Shown: positions 28,108 to 39,640 of the stretch, piece after piece
Position numbering within the stretch: position 1 is the stretch's first letter
Layout of the letters: each line of letters opens with the position of its first letter
Made by a program: the position numbers and the translations under genes
Notes under the pieces: generated by a model
What the model was told of the DNA's origin: nothing
Seen by the model: the letters and a program-made list of their open reading frames with translations, nothing else
The model's database searches: none
Assembly: GCA_954871525.1 (NCBI GenBank)
Contig: OX940865.1
Location: 11,608,606-11,672,605 of the forward strand
Reading direction: 5' to 3'
DNA length: 64,000 nt
Origin: Parietaria judaica
Taxonomy: Eukaryota; Streptophyta; Magnoliopsida; Rosales; Urticaceae

Positions 28108-30185
28108 TGTAACGCCCCTAAATGGGGGTTAGTACGATAAGACAAAACAACGACTTTTCAAACTTGGACCGGTCAACGACACATCATCATTTAAACGATA
28201 TCGTTGAATATTCAACGTCCACGTCAACAAACACATAACTTTTGCCCATGGGACTTAAAACGACAATACAACATCAACGACCACAGTTTATACAACACCA
28301 TAAAACGATAATTACAAAGTACCACCATCACAAATATCCTTAATTTAATCCTTTACATTTTCGAAATTAAAGATCAACTAAAAATATGAAATTCACCACG
28401 ACGAACATTAAAGGTTTAGGTAAGCAAAACGACACGTAGACTTCCTGAATCAAACTATTCCTCGTTCGGAGTCTGGTACTGAACACCACCTGAAGCTGGA
28501 AAGAAAAAGATGTATATGGAAGGGATGAGCACCACACGCTCAGTAGGGAACCTATTACCAATTCTCTTTACCGAACCATTATTAGTCAAATTTCAATTAA
28601 TTAAATTAAATGACATCATAAACCATTTAATCATCATTTTCATAAAATAAATAAATATACCCCACAAAAGTCAAATCATTTCGGTGGTCCATGCCGAGTC
28701 AGCTCGCGCCTTTACTCCACTATATCCCATCGAGTCCTCAAGGCACGAGCACAGGTGGACTAGAAGTCCCTAACCGTAACTCGCCCTCGACTCGGGATCC
28801 TAATCACCACCAAAGACGGCCAGTTCGCCATGGGTCGAAATGTTGACTTTTGGGTCACCAATCATATCCACATCCATAATCATATCCGGCCTACTGCGCA
28901 GTAGCCAGCTGCTCGTCAGCAGCTCATCCGCCCGAAGCGGGTACCATACCATAATAATCATCATCCGCCCGAAGCGGGTACCATCATAATAATCATCATC
29001 CGCCCGAAGCGGGTACCATATCAACATACGTCATCCCGACGTAATCATAAACATAAAATGTAGTAACGAATATTAAACCATACCTGGTTCTCTGCCTCGC
29101 TCTCAAGCGACGACAATCACGACATTAATTTTATTAAATTCCAATATTAACCTATCCGGTTCAATCTTAGTTAATTAGTTGGTTTCTACGTTCATTTTAA
29201 ATTGCGAGAAAAGGTAATAGCCCCTACCTCGATCTGTGGAAACTTTGACCGATCGACTAGCTAGTCGAAGATGCGGGTTCGTCTTGGCCTTGACTTCGAT
29301 GATCAGAGACTTCGGGATCCGATGTACTATTCATAACGGGTGATTCAGGTAGCACGGTTTTCGAGGTGACCACGGGACGACTATCCGCGCCAACTATAAC
29401 ACCGATACCATCCATAAGTCAAATATTACTAAGATTGGAATTCAAATTGTAAATTGAAAACCCGATACGCTGACATTTAACCCGGGCCGAATTCCCGTCG
29501 GGCACGCAAAACGAGGCAGTAAAACGGGCATCAATTCGACAATGTGCTACCTCTCCTAGCCTAATTCGACTATTCTAAACACAATGGCGAGGTCAATTTC
29601 ATCAATCAAGGCCCAGAACATACCTAATTTTATCATCTAAAATCAGAATCTAGGGCAAGGAAATTCGAGCTTACCGGGAGTCCGATGACAATTCCGATTG
29701 AGGGCTTTCGATCTCCTCGACGAGGGCTTCAAAACCCCTCAATAAAATTCGATATCGGAAAATGACGACGGCGGCCGACGGCGGCGACCGGCGACTGCGA
29801 CGGCGAGGTGGCAGCTCCATCAAACTCTACTAACCTTCGTGAACCCGGTTCCGGTGTTAGTTTTCTCAAATTCAAACCCAAATGAAAAAGATCTAGAATT
29901 AAAAACCGAACCTTCCGGCGACTATTCCGGCCAAACGCCACCACGTCAGGTCGCCATCCGCCTATCAGAACGTTCGCCTTCTCGAGAGCTTTCCGGCGGT
30001 ACCAAAATCTCTTTGATCGGAGCTCCGGTGACGGAGTTATGAAGCTTTGAAGTTTTGTTGAGGAAGAAATTTTTTTTTTTGAAGAGAGAGAGAGAGAGAG
30101 AGACAGAGAGAGTGTCGAGAGAAAAAGAAGAGAAGGGGGGGGGGGGGGAGAACCTTCGAGCCCTTTTTTTTTTGACTTTTTGACC

Positions 30186-30224
<39 letters not shown>

Positions 30225-30234
30225 GGGTTTTACA
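28108..30234 (-). repeat. 3' LTR of the Gypsy element, 2127 bp
   Basis: It begins TGTAACGCCCC and ends GGGTTTTACA on the plus strand, so both ends are TG..CA. It matches the other LTR at 34058-36188 with two substitutions that I could find by eye (28624 C versus A; 30033 G versus A). The only other differences are lengths of the GA, poly-G and TA runs near its right end. It contains three copies of a 23 bp motif (28925-29019). The open frames it contains occur identically in both LTRs and are not genes. Confidence 0.95.
28925..29019. repeat. Three copies of a 23 bp motif inside the LTR
   Basis: CATCCGCCCGAAGCGGGTAC plus CAT occurs at 28925-28947, 28962-28984 and 28997-29019, separated by TAATAATCAT-type spacers. 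Each copy contains the palindrome CCCGAAGCGGG. The same three copies occur in the other LTR, shifted by 5950 bp (34875-34969). Repeats like these in an LTR may be regulatory (inferred). Confidence 0.9.
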
Positions 30235-30256
30235 ATACTCCACCCCTTTAAAAAAA
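30235..30256 (-). promoter_or_regulatory. Polypurine tract of the Gypsy element
   Basis: Read on the minus strand, TTTTTTTAAAGGGGTGGAGTAT lies directly before the 3' LTR, which begins TGTAAAACCC on that strand. AAAGGGGTGGAG is the purine-rich plus-strand primer expected at this position. Confidence 0.8.
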
Positions 30257-30271
30257 TTTCGTCCTCGAAAT

Positions 30272-31926
30272 TTAAACGAAACTACCCCCTAACAAGGACG
30301 GGTACTTCTTCATCATCTCCGACTCTAACTCCCATGTTTCCTTTCTTATGTCGTGATGGTTCAGCACCACTTTGACTAGAGGTCTCTCGCCGACGAAGAA
30401 CTTTGACTTCACGGTCGATAATATGAAGTGGGTGTTCCGCATATGTCGCATTTTCTTGAATAGGTATCTCTGTCCACTCAATGATTTTTTTTTTTTTTTT
30501 GAGAATCGGGTTCATATTTTCTCAACATCGACACATGAAACACATTGTGAACATGAGATAATTGCGGAGGTAAATTAAGCCTGTAGGCTACTAGCCCGAC
30601 TCTTTAAACTATCTCGAACGGACCGGTGTATCGCGGAGCTAACTTTCCTTTTATCCCGAAACGGGAAACTCCACGCATGGGCATCGTCTTTAAGAACACA
30701 TTGTCGCCAACCATGAATTCCAGTGGCCTTCGTATTCGATCGGCATAACTCTTCTGGCGACTTTGAGCAGTCTTGAGTCTTTCCCGAATAAGCTTAATCG
30801 CTTGTGTTGTCTCTCTAAGGTAGGAAGGACCGAGAGTAAAACGATTTTCATACTCGGCCCAACAAAGAGGTGAACGACAAGGTCGACTATACAAGGCCTC
30901 ATACGGTGCCATACCGATACTAGCCTGGAAGCTATTGTTGTAAGCGAACTCCACGAATGGTAGTTGCTCCTTCCATTTTCCTCCAAAATCTAAGGCACAC
31001 GCCCGAAGCATGTCTTCTAAGATCTGAATCACTCGCTCTGATTGTCCATCAGTCTGAGGATGAAAAGCTGTGCTCAAACTCAATTCAGTTCCCATCTCTT
31101 TCTGTAATCCTCTCCAAAACTTGGAGGTGAAACGAGCGTCTCGGTCCGAAACTATTGAAACAGGGACCCCATGAAGCTTTACTATCTTTTCCACATATGG
31201 TTTACAAAGTTTCGAAACTTTGTAATCTGTCCGAATAGGGATAAAGTGAGCTGATTTTGTCAATCTATCAACGATCACCCACACCGCATCGTGTCCGCCC
31301 AAAGACCGAGGAAGTCCCGAAACGAAGTCCATTGTGATGCAGTCCCATTTCCACTCAGGTATTTCAAGTGGTCTAAGCTCCCCGCCAGGTCTTTGATGCT
31401 CTGCTTTGACCATTTGGCAAACTGGACATTTGTTCACGAACATCGCCACATCCGACTTCATTCCGTACCAATAATATTGCCTCTTCAGATCCTGGTACAT
31501 CTTCGTACTCCCTGGGTGAATAGCAAACTTGGAACGATGAGCTTCATGTAAGATGGCGCTTCGTAACGTAGTATCATTAGCTACCGCAAGCCTTCCTTTG
31601 TACAATAAAAATCCATCGACTCCCACATTCCATCCTTCAAGTTGTTCTCCAGCTTGTAATCGATTCCATACCTCTTGTAACGTTTCATCGCTCCACTGAC
31701 TTTGTCTAACTTGGAGTACCATTGATGGAACGGCTATGACGTTATACGCACATGCTTTATACCCATCGCTATGGAATTCTCGATTGTAATCACCAACGGT
31801 AACCGATCTTTTCCATGGTTCGAAGGTCAGAGAAGCAACCAGACCATGGTTCTTCCGACTCAATGCATCGGCCACCACATTTGCTTTTCTCGGGTGGTAC
31901 TGTAGACTAAAATCATAATCTTCCAT
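30272..31926 (-). pseudogene. Integrase and chromodomain-like tail of Gypsy pol (broken)
   Basis: Positions 31926-30604 encode 440 residues that start at the end of RNase H and cover the integrase. Visible parts are the HHCC zinc finger (His130, His137, then CPVC at 167-170), the DDE core (Asp200 in TMDF, the aspartates of SDRDAR at 261-263, Glu297 in GQSERV), and the GPY/F-type segment ending YTGPFEIV. A stop then interrupts it. A further frame at 30481-30272 carries a chromo-like end (RKETWELESEMMKKYPSLL), out of frame after a poly-T run at about 30484-30500. The catalytic residues remain, but the polyprotein is not continuous. Confidence 0.9.
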
Positions 31927-31944
31927 GTACTCCTTCCATCTTCG

Positions 31945-33134
31945 TTATCGTGTATTCAAGTCTCTCTGTGTGAACAAATACTTAAGACTTTGATGATCAG
32001 TGAATATCTCAAATCTTGAGCCGTAAAGATGACAACGCCAGGTTTTGAGTGCAAATATCACTGCTGCTAGCTCCAAGTCGTGGGTAGGATAGTTTTGTTC
32101 ATGCGGCTTTAACTGCCTAGAACCATATGCCACCACCCTCCCTTGTTGCATGAGCACACAGCCTAGTCCACTTCGAGATGCATCAGTATACACTGTAAAC
32201 ACTCCATCTACATTGGGAACAACAAGGACAGGAGCACTCGTCGATCGTCGTTTCAACTCTGAAAAAGACTCTTCACATCTATCATCCCATCTGAACTGAA
32301 CATCTTTTCTGGTGAGCTTGCTTAGGGGCGCATCAATCTTTGAAAAATTCTCCACAAACTTCCTGAAATAGCCCGCAAGCCCTAGGAAGCTTCGAACTTC
32401 CGCCACATTTCTTGGTTGCCTCCAGTTCAAGATAGCTTCAATCTTTGACGGGTCTACGGCAATACCTTCTTGCGAGATCATATGGTCTAAGAACTTCACT
32501 TCGGTCATCCAGAATTCGCATTTTTCTTTCTTCGCATATAAACGATGGTCCCGCAAAGTCTGCAAAACGATCCGCAAATGTTCTGCGTGTTCCTCCAAAG
32601 TTCTTGAATAGATAAGTATGTCGTCAATGAAGACAGCAACGAATCGATCCAAGTATGGTCGGAAAACTCTATTCATTAAGTCCATAAACGCCGCTGGAGC
32701 GTTCGTTAAACCAAAAGGCATAACCGTGAACTCAAAGTGACCATATCGTGTACGGAACGATGTCTTCGGAATATCTGCATTTCGAATCCTCAACTGGTGG
32801 TAACCTGACCGCAAGTATATCCTTGAGAAGAACTTGCATCCTTCCAATTGATCGAATAGGTCATCAATTCGTGGCAAAGGTTTTTTTTTTTTTTTATAAT
32901 CATTATCATGTTGAGCTGTCTGTAGTCCACACAAGGGCGTAAACTATCATTAGTTTTCTTAGCGAATAACACCGGTGCTCCCCACGGTGATGTACTCTGC
33001 CAGATAAACCTTTTACTCAACAAGTCGTCTAATTGCTTCTTCAATTCTGCCAATTCTGCTGGAGCCATACGGAAATGAGCCATAGAAATTGGAAAACTCC
33101 CAGGAACTAGGTCAATGTCAAACCCAATCGACAA
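31945..33134 (-). pseudogene. Reverse transcriptase and RNase H of Gypsy pol (frameshifted, stop at end)
   Basis: The RT N-terminal part ([30 protein letters not shown]) reads in the frame 33134-32790. The rest ([23 protein letters not shown], the FIDD catalytic box) and RNase H ([10 protein letters not shown], then [10 protein letters not shown]) read in the frame 32934-31948. The two meet at an A-run on the minus strand (T16 at 32881-32896) where the frame shifts and conserved sequence is degraded. A TAA stop at 31945-31947 then separates RNase H from the integrase, which stays in the same frame. One base change would explain this stop. Confidence 0.9.
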
Positions 33135-33545
33135 TCTGGAGGAAATCCTAAAATCTCTGCGGAAAACACATCTTCAAGATCTTGTACTATTGGGATGTGC
33201 GGGTCGATTGCACTTTGCCTCACACCTTCAATGGTACAATTAACTTCCGACCCTTCAAAATTCATCTTTCCTCCAAGGAGAGACTTCAAGATAAAATTAT
33301 GAGGCCATATTAACATGCTCATTTTCTTTTCTTCTGAGGGTGCCATGTATTTTGTAGCAGTCTACAATAGCACGGTACTTTTCTAACAAATTCATTTCCA
33401 ATGTTACATCAAACTCGATCATACGGGGAACGATTACGTCAAATGAGAATTTACTTCCCTCAATGACAAGCTCACAAGACTTGTAGATCATTAAAGCTTT
33501 TGGCAATTTCCTATATGAGCGCACAACGATGAAGCAATAATACAT
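33107..33545 (-). pseudogene. C-terminal half of the Gypsy protease and linker to RT (broken)
   Basis: The frame 33545-33297 shows the later half of a retropepsin of the type found in plant Gypsy elements (FDVTLEMNLLEKYRAIVDC, matching the usual DVILGMDWL region). The D-T/S-G active site is missing. A second frame (33346-33107) continues with the linker to RT ([16 protein letters not shown]). The changes of frame near 33300-33346 and near 33110-33134 show at least two indels. Confidence 0.75.
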
Positions 33546-34041
33546 GTCTCGAGGTTTTTGGCTGAAACAATCAATTCTGAGAAATTAGAGTAACGCTTTG
33601 GCGTAAAGTTCTCGCAAACCCATTGCGCATGAAATCATTACCCAAAATTTACCATTCTAGCTTCAGGGCTAACTACGACATCAGAATTATAGAGCACCTC
33701 AAATTTTTCATCACTAATGCCAATCGCATTTCAATTGTAGCAACATCAGGAAATTCATCAAACTATAGAGGATTTTGGAACAGGATCTCCTTAAAAGATT
33801 TCATTATTTCAACTGCAGAACTAAGAGATTGTATCACGTATTATGGAACATTATACAATGCAGATTCTTCAAGATTTAACGGGGGACGCATATTTAGGGT
33901 ACTTTGGGAATTCCGAACCATGTTGATCAACTGTAAAAAGATTAAATGTCAGGATTATGGATGGTGATACAAAATAAAACATGACAAAAACGCAAAATAA
34001 AAATAAAAATTATGGTGTTGTACCCTAGGTGCCGTAACCTA
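33546..34041 (-). other. Untranslated leader and possible gag remnant of the Gypsy element
   Basis: About 500 bp between the primer-binding site and the protease remnant. On the minus strand an ATG at 33921 starts a frame of about 26 codons (MVRNSQSTLNMRPPLNLEES and on) that is then interrupted by stops. It may be the N-terminus of gag, but I do not recognise the family and the nucleocapsid zinc knuckle (CX2CX4HX4C) is absent. Most of gag has been deleted. Confidence 0.5.
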
Positions 34042-34054
34042 GGCTCTGATACCA
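34042..34054 (-). promoter_or_regulatory. Primer-binding site for initiator tRNA-Met
   Basis: On the minus strand TGGTATCAGAGCC begins 3 nt after the 5' LTR. It is the standard plant LTR-retrotransposon PBS complementary to the 3' end of initiator methionyl-tRNA. It fixes the orientation of the element as minus. Confidence 0.92.
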
Positions 34055-34057
34055 AAC

Positions 34058-36131
34058 TGTAACGCCCCTAAATGGGGGTTAGTACGATAAGACAAAACAA
34101 CGACTTTTCAAACTTGGACCGGTCAACGACACATCATCATTTAAACGATATCGTTGAATATTCAACGTCCACGTCAACAAACACATAACTTTTGCCCATG
34201 GGACTTAAAACGACAATACAACATCAACGACCACAGTTTATACAACACCATAAAACGATAATTACAAAGTACCACCATCACAAATATCCTTAATTTAATC
34301 CTTTACATTTTCGAAATTAAAGATCAACTAAAAATATGAAATTCACCACGACGAACATTAAAGGTTTAGGTAAGCAAAACGACACGTAGACTTCCTGAAT
34401 CAAACTATTCCTCGTTCGGAGTCTGGTACTGAACACCACCTGAAGCTGGAAAGAAAAAGATGTATATGGAAGGGATGAGCACCACACGCTCAGTAGGGAA
34501 CCTATTACCAATTCTCTTTACCGAACCATTATTAGTCAAATTTCAATTAATTAAATTAAATGACATCATAAACAATTTAATCATCATTTTCATAAAATAA
34601 ATAAATATACCCCACAAAAGTCAAATCATTTCGGTGGTCCATGCCGAGTCAGCTCGCGCCTTTACTCCACTATATCCCATCGAGTCCTCAAGGCACGAGC
34701 ACAGGTGGACTAGAAGTCCCTAACCGTAACTCGCCCTCGACTCGGGATCCTAATCACCACCAAAGACGGCCAGTTCGCCATGGGTCGAAATGTTGACTTT
34801 TGGGTCACCAATCATATCCACATCCATAATCATATCCGGCCTACTGCGCAGTAGCCAGCTGCTCGTCAGCAGCTCATCCGCCCGAAGCGGGTACCATACC
34901 ATAATAATCATCATCCGCCCGAAGCGGGTACCATCATAATAATCATCATCCGCCCGAAGCGGGTACCATATCAACATACGTCATCCCGACGTAATCATAA
35001 ACATAAAATGTAGTAACGAATATTAAACCATACCTGGTTCTCTGCCTCGCTCTCAAGCGACGACAATCACGACATTAATTTTATTAAATTCCAATATTAA
35101 CCTATCCGGTTCAATCTTAGTTAATTAGTTGGTTTCTACGTTCATTTTAAATTGCGAGAAAAGGTAATAGCCCCTACCTCGATCTGTGGAAACTTTGACC
35201 GATCGACTAGCTAGTCGAAGATGCGGGTTCGTCTTGGCCTTGACTTCGATGATCAGAGACTTCGGGATCCGATGTACTATTCATAACGGGTGATTCAGGT
35301 AGCACGGTTTTCGAGGTGACCACGGGACGACTATCCGCGCCAACTATAACACCGATACCATCCATAAGTCAAATATTACTAAGATTGGAATTCAAATTGT
35401 AAATTGAAAACCCGATACGCTGACATTTAACCCGGGCCGAATTCCCGTCGGGCACGCAAAACGAGGCAGTAAAACGGGCATCAATTCGACAATGTGCTAC
35501 CTCTCCTAGCCTAATTCGACTATTCTAAACACAATGGCGAGGTCAATTTCATCAATCAAGGCCCAGAACATACCTAATTTTATCATCTAAAATCAGAATC
35601 TAGGGCAAGGAAATTCGAGCTTACCGGGAGTCCGATGACAATTCCGATTGAGGGCTTTCGATCTCCTCGACGAGGGCTTCAAAACCCCTCAATAAAATTC
35701 GATATCGGAAAATGACGACGGCGGCCGACGGCGGCGACCGGCGACTGCGACGGCGAGGTGGCAGCTCCATCAAACTCTACTAACCTTCGTGAACCCGGTT
35801 CCGGTGTTAGTTTTCTCAAATTCAAACCCAAATGAAAAAGATCTAGAATTAAAAACCGAACCTTCCGGCGACTATTCCGGCCAAACGCCACCACGTCAGG
35901 TCGCCATCCGCCTATCAGAACGTTCGCCTTCTCGAGAGCTTTCCGGCGGTACCAAAATCTCTTTGATCGGAGCTCCGGTGACAGAGTTATGAAGCTTTGA
36001 AGTTTTGTTGAGGAAGAAATTTTTTTTTTTGAAGAGAGAGAGAGAGAGAGACAGAGAGAGTGTCGAGAGAAAAAGAAGAGAAGGGGGGGGGGGGAGAACC
36101 TTCGAGCCCTTTTTTTTTTGACTTTTTGACC

Positions 36132-36178
<47 letters not shown>

Positions 36179-36188
36179 GGGTTTTACA
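34058..36188 (-). repeat. 5' LTR of the Gypsy element, 2131 bp
   Basis: Near-identical copy of 28108-30234 with the same ends and the same three 23 bp motifs (34875-34969). It differs in a longer TA run near its right end and shorter GA and G runs. It would carry the promoter for minus-strand transcription. I did not identify a specific TATA box with confidence. Confidence 0.95.
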
Positions 36189-36193
36189 CGTCG

Positions 36194-36352
36194 CTAAGCC
36201 CTAACAAACGTACATATATCTTCCGAGAATCGGCTAACAAACAATGAGAATATCAGCTTTTTTTAATACAAAAATATCAGCGTGCATGCATGCATGATGC
36301 ATGTGATAGCTATGACTAATCATATACATTCACACGCATACTCTTAATGATC

Positions 36353-36385
<33 letters not shown>

Positions 36386-39320
36386 TATATCAGGCCCGCA
36401 TTAGGTTGAATTAATGGTCCTACATTTTGTTTTCTTACGCGACCAATTAGTTTAAAAAGGTCATTGTAACTTAAAAATATAAGTTAGCAATTAATTTATA
36501 CATTCTAAAGTATCACGTGAATTCTGATGTATATGCGAGCATATTATATAATAAGGAATCATCGAATGGAACCATAATATAATAAGTTAATATGAACTGT
36601 AATATAGAAGACTTCTCATTATTATAACTTTTGTAGCTTTAACCTCTTTTTTTCGGTTTTTTCATTTTCAAATTCAAATTTTAGTTGATTATTTCTCATA
36701 TTTACGAATATAAATAATTTATAAATAAAAATTTACTATTGGAAACTTGGAAGAAAGAAAGGACATTTATAAAAAAAAATAAAAAAAAAATAAAAAACTC
36801 ATTAATTATTGTGTGTTTTTTTTTTTTTTTTAACTTAAGCAACTTGTAGCATTATTTAAGGATATTTGTGGCATGAATACTCAGTTTTATATTTAGTATA
36901 TTGATATATTTAAAAAAAATAGTGGCAATAATATTTTAAGATTGCAAAACAGTCCCAAATTTTCAATTTTTTTTCATGTCCGCTAAATTCTATTACACGA
37001 GTGACAAGTGTATCTCTGTTATTGAACTAAAAAAATATTAATTATTTAACACTACTTTTATTAAACTAAAAACGTAAGTGTGTCTTTAACGTAATATACG
37101 TAAACTTGACATTTGGAGGAAATTAGAATTTGATATAGTTGTGTAGCTTTTAAGTACTATTGCCGCCAAAAGAAGAAATTGAGAATGCATAGACACACTT
37201 AGTATGAAAATAGATACTTATAGCAGAGATAGCCCTATACGAATATGTAGAAATTAGAATAAAGGGCATCCGTCCCCATTGAAGTTTTTATTTTAGTTAA
37301 ATTTACACTAATTTTTACTTAAATTAGCCAAGACCTTTTACTCAAATTTTACATATTATTGCTACTTTAATATTATTTCTTATTGGGTTTGTAGTTTGTT
37401 TGCGTAATCATTCCCCATTTTTTTAATGAAAAACCTGGTTAAAAAAAAAAAAAAAGTGACTCAATAACAATCAAGAACCCAACCCCCAACGAATTCGAGT
37501 AATTTGATTATAAAAGTTATTGAAGGTAAACAACTTGTATAAATCTACATTGCTATACTATAATTATTTGGAAAATTAATAAATGCATTTATACTAGACT
37601 ATTCCGATTATATTATTATGAAGATTGTAATGTTAGATATTTGTAATCGTGAAGTCCTAAATCACGTCTAGTGAATATGATATTACAACATGTTATTAAA
37701 TTAAATTCAGTACACTTGCACGTTTGCATAACTATGGCATGATCACAGTCCAGTCATATTTCAAAACTTATTTTTCGTTCTTTTAATTTATTTATATAGA
37801 GTTTATGACAAATACAAAAATGTCAACATAAGTAGTGCGACGTGCCATCGTTCTTTTCCTTTGCCTCATGCACGTACGTATTCTAGCATTTATATTCATA
37901 ATCATATATTTCAGATTATAAATTAATTATAATATTATCTTGAGAAGTATTTTATCGAATATGCAATTTCATAATTTATTGCTTCGTTAAAAAATTGGTT
38001 AAATCAGCAAGCTCATGAATCTTGGGGGTCTTAGAGTCAATTAGAGAACATTGACCTTGGACAATAGCATAGTCGTTTGGAACTTTGGATGTTCACGACT
38101 TCACGATCTTTGTGAGAGTAATTTGCATAGAACTCGAGTTTCATCTTGCAGTTCCCTTCAACTTCGGATATCTCAGCTACATTGTCAAATCATGACCTCG
38201 TTAATGTGTTCGAAGATTCTGCCGATGGTTTCGTTTAAATACGAAAGACCGTATTTGAATCTTACAATACCGGATTTGAGCAGCCTTACTATTTTTGGCA
38301 TACATTGTGTCGTGAGAACGGCTGTAGGACTTTTTTTTCTTTTCTTTTCTTTTTCGACATTGTTGGCTCTATTGACCCAAAATCTAAAATAAACAAATAA
38401 CTCTCAGTAAAATCAAGAAATAACTAATTCGACCAAAATTAAGAGTAAACTAAAAAAAAAAAAACACTTTATAAAATCAAGAAAACAAAATCAACACTTT
38501 ATCCAATCAATAATAAAATATAAATACAAAACTAATTCAACCACTAAAAAACACTTAATCAAATCAAGAAAATAACAAAATCAAATTTCAATAAACACTT
38601 AGTTATATCAAGATAAACAAAAACCATCACTTATAATCAAATCAAGAAATTCATTGGTGCTATGATTCTTTCAATATTTAAATTTTGTTTACATTTTGTC
38701 TCTTTTTTTTTTCTTTTCCTTCTCATTTGTCCTCCTTAAATCTTCACAAGAATTTATTTTCACTCTTAAATTATACTTAATCATCCCCTCGTACTTTAGT
38801 TAGCCCAACAATATTCGTATCATGTGTCCGCCAAGTTACAACGTAATTTTCCTTCTTCTTCTTCGATACATGTATAAATCGTTTTTATTGCATTCAAACT
38901 CGTTCACGATCCTCTTCCTTACACAAGTCTTTGCGAAATAACCCCGGTGCGAGGCCTTTCCCGAAAATAAATATGATAGCGTCCTATTATCGATAACAGC
39001 CTTTTATCGATTTTTTTACAATGAGGTATATCAGAATTTCGGAGCTTCTTATGCCATAAGCTGGGATCTAATATTTTAAGTGTTGTAATAAGATAATTCT
39101 TCATTTCATTCTTGTTTATAATAATAATAAAAAAAAAAGTTCCATAATTTTGAATATCTCAACTTTTATTTTGTAAAAGACATATATATCTTGTGGGCTT
39201 TGAAGAAAGATCCTTTTTCCCAAAGGTGGGCCCATATTAGGTAGGCCCAAAGCGGGTTGGCTTCGGCTTTGGCTGAGCTTAGCCATCCACTTCCAGTTTC
39301 AGCAAAGATAAGGATGATAC
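36194..39320. other. AT-rich intergenic stretch upstream of the PETs gene
   Basis: It contains TA runs (about 36351-36391), poly-A and poly-T runs and no supported gene. An open frame at 38051-38392 (+) of 113 residues has no recognisable domain and I do not call it. From about 39100 the composition changes to the promoter and leader of the PETs gene, including GGGCCCATATTAGG and AGGCCCA motifs (39227-39249). Such motifs are often seen upstream of plant translation genes. Confidence 0.5.
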
Positions 39321-39393
39321 ACACACACATAAAAGCTTCACCTTTCATTTCCCATCGAACCCAGAATCGCAACGGCTTCTTCAACTACTCAAA

Positions 39394-39587
39394 GGTGATT
39401 TTCTTCTCTCCCACGCTTCTGGGTCTTTCATGTTTCCACTCTTCTCTGTCACGAGCCGTGAGATTTTGCAAGTGGGGTGTTTCCTGTTTCACTGTTAGAA
39501 GTGAAGTTTTCAAATGTCTGTTTCACTGAATTGAACTTAGTTCCAGAGTTTTGCAATGGTTGAATCAAGAGGCGTTGTGTTTTGCAG
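39394..39587 (+). other. PETs: Likely 5' UTR intron of the PETs gene
   Basis: CTCAAAG|GTGATTTTCT at 39393/39394 and TTTTGCAG ending at 39587 are consensus splice sites that bracket a T-rich stretch upstream of the start codon. If used, the spliced leader carries two tiny upstream frames. This is inference from the sequence; there is no transcript evidence. Confidence 0.5.
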
Positions 39588-39628
39588 ATGAGGTGTTGAT
39601 GAAAGAGTGGCTGCTCAGCTTACTTTGA
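39588..39628 (+). promoter_or_regulatory. Two minute uORFs with overlapping stop/start before PETs
   Basis: ATG AGG TGT TGA (39588-39599) is followed by an ATG whose A is the last base of that stop (39599-39601). It opens a 9-residue frame ending TGA at 39626-39628. The main PETs ATG is at 39641, 12 nt further on. The arrangement could reduce initiation or require reinitiation, if the leader is spliced as proposed. Confidence 0.5.
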
Positions 39629-39640
39629 GTTTTATTCAAT

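Larger units (their letters stand above)
28103..36193 (-). mobile_element. Ty3/Gypsy LTR retrotransposon (Tekay/Del-like chromovirus), defective, with TSDs
   Basis: The element runs from 28108 to 36188 on the minus strand (8081 bp), flanked by the direct repeat CGTCG at 28103-28107 and 36189-36193. It has two LTRs of about 2.13 kb bounded by TG and CA, a primer-binding site complementary to initiator tRNA-Met, a polypurine tract, and a pol region in the Gypsy order RT-RNaseH-integrase. The interior is only about 3.8 kb, against 5 kb or more in complete relatives. gag and the front of the protease are almost gone, and the remaining frame is broken by several frameshifts and one stop. A chromodomain-like tail after the integrase suggests a chromovirus; Tekay/Del is my best guess from the integrase and the long LTRs. 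It cannot make its own full set of proteins. Confidence 0.93.

Noticed and set aside
28367..29944. Small open frames inside the LTR
   Set aside because: They occur identically in both LTRs at a constant 5950 bp offset and have no recognisable domains. They are chance frames of the LTR.
38051..38392. Plus-strand open frame of 113 residues
   Set aside because: It has no recognisable domain, ends in a low-complexity Phe/Leu stretch, and has no clear promoter or splice context.
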